NCBI GenBank assembly: GCA_964352785.1
Contig: CAYGTI010000008.1
Span: 80,454 to 144,453 of the forward strand
Reading direction: 5' to 3'
Length of the DNA stretch: 64,000 nucleotides
Source: JACOMS01 sp964352785
GTDB lineage: Bacteria; Pseudomonadota; Alphaproteobacteria; Caulobacterales; Maricaulaceae
Under the pieces are notes generated by a model that had not been told where the DNA came from, did not search any database, and saw only the letters and a program-made list of their open reading frames with translations. The first letter of the stretch is position 1, and the number at the start of each line of letters is the position of its first letter. Made by a program: the position numbers and the translations under genes. This document shows positions 61,442 to 64,000 of this stretch, piece after piece.

Positions 61442-61781
61442 GGAAGCCGTAGCCTTAATTTCTCCACCGGACTTTGAGACAGCGTTTCTGACAATGCTAG
61501 TCCTACACTTAACTTAAGGCATTCACATATAATTGGCGTATGCTGACCATAGGAAACTCACTGGTACAGTTTTGAGGAGAGACATTTTCAAGTTCAAGGC
61601 TTACGTTCAGCCGTTTCGAGAAGGTCCAAAATCCATTCGATTTCTTTATCGTTTAGCTGAGATGCTTTAGAGATGAGCTTTTCCTGTCTGACGTCAGCGC
61701 CCATGGCACAGATTTAGGTCTGGGCTAAGAGAGACTTTTCGCTCATCTTCATCCTCATGGAGAGGAAGGTTAAACGGTTAC
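61442..61781. mobile_element. Degraded DNA with repeat copy 1 and an IS66-type end
   Basis: No intact gene. A minus-strand micro-frame (MGADVRQEKLISKASQLNDK, ending ERKP) is open around 61610-61715. The 53-base repeat copy 1 is at 61685-61737. The segment ends in GTTAAACGGTTAC at 61769-61781, whose reverse begins GTAAC, like an IS66-type end. Just beyond it the integrase fragment begins. Confidence 0.5.
61685..61737. repeat. 53-base direct repeat, copy 1
   Basis: 49 of 53 bases are identical to 63948-64000. Each copy lies near a GTTAAACGGTTAC end. The element's nature is unclear. Confidence 0.85.
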
Positions 61782-62060
61782 ATTTCATAAGAGCTATGCC
61801 CTAAAAGTTCTCGAACGGTATTTAAATCCACTCCTGCCATAGCTAATTTCGATGCGAAGTGATGGCGCATGTCGTGCCACCGGAAATTTGGAATATTTGC
61901 TCCATCTACCAAGCTAGACCAAGCATTTTTAACGTCCTTGAAAGGTGCATTCCCATTTTTATGGAAAACATACCTTTCTGGCTTACTTCTGTCGCCGAAC
62001 AAAAAACGCCTATTGGAAAACTTTATCCTGACGACCCTGTTTATGAAATTTGATTTGAGT
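61782..62060 (-). pseudogene. Truncated tyrosine recombinase (second integrase remnant)
   Basis: On the minus strand, the frame through 62002 to about 61778 reads DRSKPERYVFHKNGNAPFKD, then RWHDMRHHFASKLAMAGVDLNTVRELLGHSSYEM. That is the end of a tyrosine recombinase with the HxxR and LGHSS motifs. The catalytic tyrosine is lost: after M the IS66-like end brings a TAA stop. The upstream edge is uncertain and the N-terminal part is missing. The similar frame continues to about 62060 without a good start. A pseudogene unrelated to the intact integrase. Confidence 0.7.
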
Positions 62061-62115
62061 TATATTGATAGGAGTTCATTGTTTGTTTCCAGTTAGTTAA
62101 AACCAGAAGCATACG

Positions 62116-63258
62116 CTAGCTGACGTGTGCTATCAGTTCGTCAAACCCGACATTTCGCGAGAATGTTCCAGCGTTCTCGAAGTGTGGTATTGAATGCATA
62201 ATATCTATTTGGCGTGTGTCTTGTACTAAGTGCCTCAAGAGTAATCGCAGAATAGCTCGGGCTTGGAGTGCGCCAATGCAATTATGCACCCCGCTGCCAA
62301 AGGCGACATGTGGGTTTGGCACTCTATCCAGCTTCAGCGTTTCTGGTTCTTTAAATATAGCAGGGTCATAATTTGCGGAAGCCCAAGAAAGACCAACTCT
62401 TTCACCCGGCTGAATAGTACGGCCCTCAATAGTGGCTCCATAGGGGCAAACGCGGCCAATGTGTGTCAGGGGTGAAACGACTCTCAGAAACTCTTCAACA
62501 GCCAAATTTACTCGTGTCGAATCAGAACAAATATATTCAAGTATGTCACGGTTTTGAGCAAACCAAGCCATCATAATTGTAATCATCGTGATAACAGTGT
62601 CTCTCCCACCTGCAAATACGAGGTTTGCCATACCAGTTTTTTCGTCTTCTGTAAGGGCGCGTCCATCCAGCTTCATTTTATGTAGCGCCGAGAAAAAGTC
62701 AGCGCTTGGTCTTAAAGAGCTTTGCTCTAGCTTACGGCGAATATAGCTGTCTAAAATTCGGCCTTTTTTAGCGTCATCGTCGCCATCCCGAAAAACATGT
62801 GTGCCCCATTCAATCCATATATCCGCTTCGCCAATATCCATATTGAGTAAGAGCGCCAGAGCACGAGATTGTAAAGGTAAAGCGAATTGCCTAACGAGAT
62901 CAATTTCTGTCCCAATTTTTACATTTTGGAGCTCTTGAGAAATAAGAGATGCTAATTGAAGACGGTAATCCTCATCCATGGGTCGTCGAAACCAAGGCAT
63001 AAGCTGCTGTCGAATTTCTGTGTGAAGTGGAGGGTCAAGCTCAATTGGAATTTGACGAACGCATCTGACTGACTCTTCTGAGGGGATAGGAATTCTAAAG
63101 GGCGCATTTGAGCTAAAATTCTGCCAATCTTTCGCTGCAGTTCGAACAGCACGCCAATCCAAGAGTATAAGTAGTTTTTCGTTGCCAACACTTACATCCA
63201 TAACTTTGTCTTTTCTGACGTCAGAGAAAACATCGGGGAAATTATTTTTAGACTTCAT
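62116..63258 (-). CDS. Cytochrome P450
   Basis: A 380-residue soluble bacterial P450. It has the I-helix oxygen-binding region FAGGRDTVIT, the ExxR motif in VEEFLRV, and the heme loop FGSGVHNCIGALQ with the proximal Cys327. ELDPPLHTEIRQQLMPWF near residue 75 is the usual helix C. Bacterial P450s need a ferredoxin/reductase; neither gene is adjacent, so the redox partner is elsewhere. Substrate unknown. The DNA is AT-rich and lies in the island, so transfer is likely. It is monocistronic and faces the truncated integrase. Confidence 0.93.
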   Translation of the reverse strand: MKSKNNFPDVFSDVRKDKVMDVSVGNEKLLILLDWRAVRTAAKDWQNFSSNAPFRIPIPSEESVRCVRQIPIELDPPLHTEIRQQLMPWFRRPMDEDYRLQLASLISQELQNVKIGTEIDLVRQFALPLQSRALALLLNMDIGEADIWIEWGTHVFRDGDDDAKKGRILDSYIRRKLEQSSLRPSADFFSALHKMKLDGRALTEDEKTGMANLVFAGGRDTVITMITIMMAWFAQNRDILEYICSDSTRVNLAVEEFLRVVSPLTHIGRVCPYGATIEGRTIQPGERVGLSWASANYDPAIFKEPETLKLDRVPNPHVAFGSGVHNCIGALQARAILRLLLRHLVQDTRQIDIMHSIPHFENAGTFSRNVGFDELIAHVS

Positions 63259-63694
63259 TACATCTCAACTTAATCAGTTAAAAGTGATTTATTAATCTCT
63301 GAATGTATTGTATTTTCGCTAAATGAAAAAGATAAATAAAATAGTTTCTTCGGTTTTCGGTTTGGTACCATAATTTTTGGCATCTATCCATTTTCCAAAT
63401 AGAAAGATGGCACTTGCATTTGTCACCTAAGCCCTTAGCCTCAAGCAATCAATTCGCCGACGCTTTGAACTCACACCCCACAGTACGCATTCGCTGAGGC
63501 AATTTGGTATGCGTGAGCCTTAAAAAAAATCGACATTCACTCAATCGGCTAAAAAGCAATAACAACTTATTTTTGTTCCCCGAACACTGAATACTTAGCT
63601 CTCTATGAGGTAATTTGGCTGACGTGAACGCCTTCGATCCACTCCGCATTGCTCCGCCGCTCATCTTTGAAGTCAGCTAAGGTTTACTCTCAAC
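63259..63694. other. AT-rich intergenic DNA upstream of the P450 gene
   Basis: These 436 bases hold no convincing gene. A 71-codon minus-strand frame (63449-63664) lacks family features and is not called. The first 100 or so bases are the likely P450 promoter region. Confidence 0.4.
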
Positions 63695-63854
63695 GTAAGC
63701 GTTTGGCTAACCCCACCTGACGGCGTTGATCCTGCTCTGGGATAAACCCGCAGAGCTGGCTTACATATGCTCTGACCAACATCCAGGACACCAAAATCTC
63801 AGACCTCGACAAGCTGCTCCCGTGGAACTATCTTGAGGAAAGTTAAACGGTTAC
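63695..63854 (+). mobile_element. IS66-family remnant (about 160 bp)
   Basis: The last roughly 30 codons of an IS66-type transposase, WLTYALTNIQDTKISDLDKL then LPWNYLEES, end at TAA 63844-63846; the LPWN motif near the end is typical of the family. Flanking 13-base ends, GTAAGCGTTTGGC (63695-63707) and GTTAAACGGTTAC (63842-63854), are imperfect inverted repeats beginning with GTAA, as in IS66. The element looks internally deleted. No clear 8-base target duplication is visible. The reading frame upstream of the C-terminal segment is broken. Confidence 0.65.
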
Positions 63855-63947
63855 TTTTAAACGGGGCTACGCAACTATCAAGACGCGAGTTTTTCCAGTT
63901 GAAAGTTTTAAAAAGATAACTGGGCTTAAGGCGGAAGGATCATCAAT

Positions 63948-64000
63948 TGTCTAACGTCAGCGCATATGGCACAGATTTATGTCTGGGCTAAGAGAGACTT
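63948..64000. repeat. 53-base direct repeat, copy 2 (continues past the window)
   Basis: Copy 2 of the repeat at 61685-61737, with four mismatches. It runs into the window edge, so its true length is unknown. Confidence 0.85.

Noticed and set aside
63449..63664. 71-codon minus-strand frame
   Set aside because: No SD, no family features, in degraded DNA next to an IS remnant.
63687..63862. 8-bp target duplication around the IS66 remnant
   Set aside because: The two flanks share only 5 of 8 bases.
59648..64000. Right attachment site of the tRNA-Gly element
   Set aside because: No second copy of the tRNA 3' end was found within the window.
1..64000. CRISPR arrays or a recognisable defence island
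   Set aside because: No regularly spaced repeats and no cas or known defence genes were seen.

Overview
The window looks like chromosomal DNA of an alphaproteobacterium of the stalked or budding kind (Caulobacterales, Maricaulales or Hyphomonadaceae-like). The grounds are a gcrA cell-cycle regulator gene, three perfect CtrA-type boxes (TTAA-N7-TTAA) in intergenic DNA, an aerobic cobaltochelatase cobS-cobT pair next to a J-domain gene and bolA, a methionine synthase split into two genes, and the IalB and DUF1134 families. This is inferred from gene content, not from a database search. Most of the window is densely packed housekeeping and envelope DNA.

Layout. 1-5.3 kb: cobT (cut by the window edge), cobS and a J-protein gene on the minus strand, divergent from bolA and ettA. 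5.4-8.6 kb: a RhlE-like helicase and a diheme peroxidase lipoprotein behind a CtrA box. 9.1-15.3 kb: a methionine operon, ArsR/methyltransferase regulator - metF - metH (homocysteine part) - PPOX flavoprotein - metH (folate/B12/AdoMet part), preceded by a 13-bp palindrome. The PPOX gene is frameshifted in a CA repeat. 15.3-26.3 kb: mixed genes including a 7TM-AraC regulator, an S41 protease, PPK2, a TonB receptor with a Fur-like box, a UbiB-family kinase and an unrecognised 385-residue ORF. 26.3-31.4 kb: argD, an ABC-2 permease, gcrA with a DnaA box, phoB and phoR. 31.6-39.8 kb: a tripartite RND efflux operon followed by an M13 peptidase. 39.8-46.1 kb: an ABC exporter, an AT-rich membrane-protein gene lying between two copies of the 3' end of a GNAT gene, and a cation diffusion facilitator.

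46.1-59.4 kb: a minus-strand cluster DUF350 - trypsin-like protease - extensin-like protein - TerB-like protein, the last interrupted by an in-frame TGA. Then rlmN, ialB, a MoeB/ThiF protein, DUF1134, a GT39 glycosyltransferase, msrA, photolyase, an unusual amino-acid-kinase/homoserine dehydrogenase fusion without the catalytic lysine or ACT domains, a histidine kinase, and a ProX-like editing protein.

59.5-64 kb: tRNA-Gly(GCC) followed at once by a tyrosine integrase, a cytochrome P450, a truncated second integrase, an IS66-type remnant and a 53-bp direct repeat. This is the left end of an integrated element that continues beyond the window.

The best candidates for follow-up are the cargo gene inserted at the 3' end of the GNAT gene, the two interrupted conserved genes (PPOX and TerB-like), the degenerate kinase/homoserine dehydrogenase fusion, and the cell-cycle regulatory sites. 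I did not find a clear defence system, CRISPR array or biosynthetic cluster.
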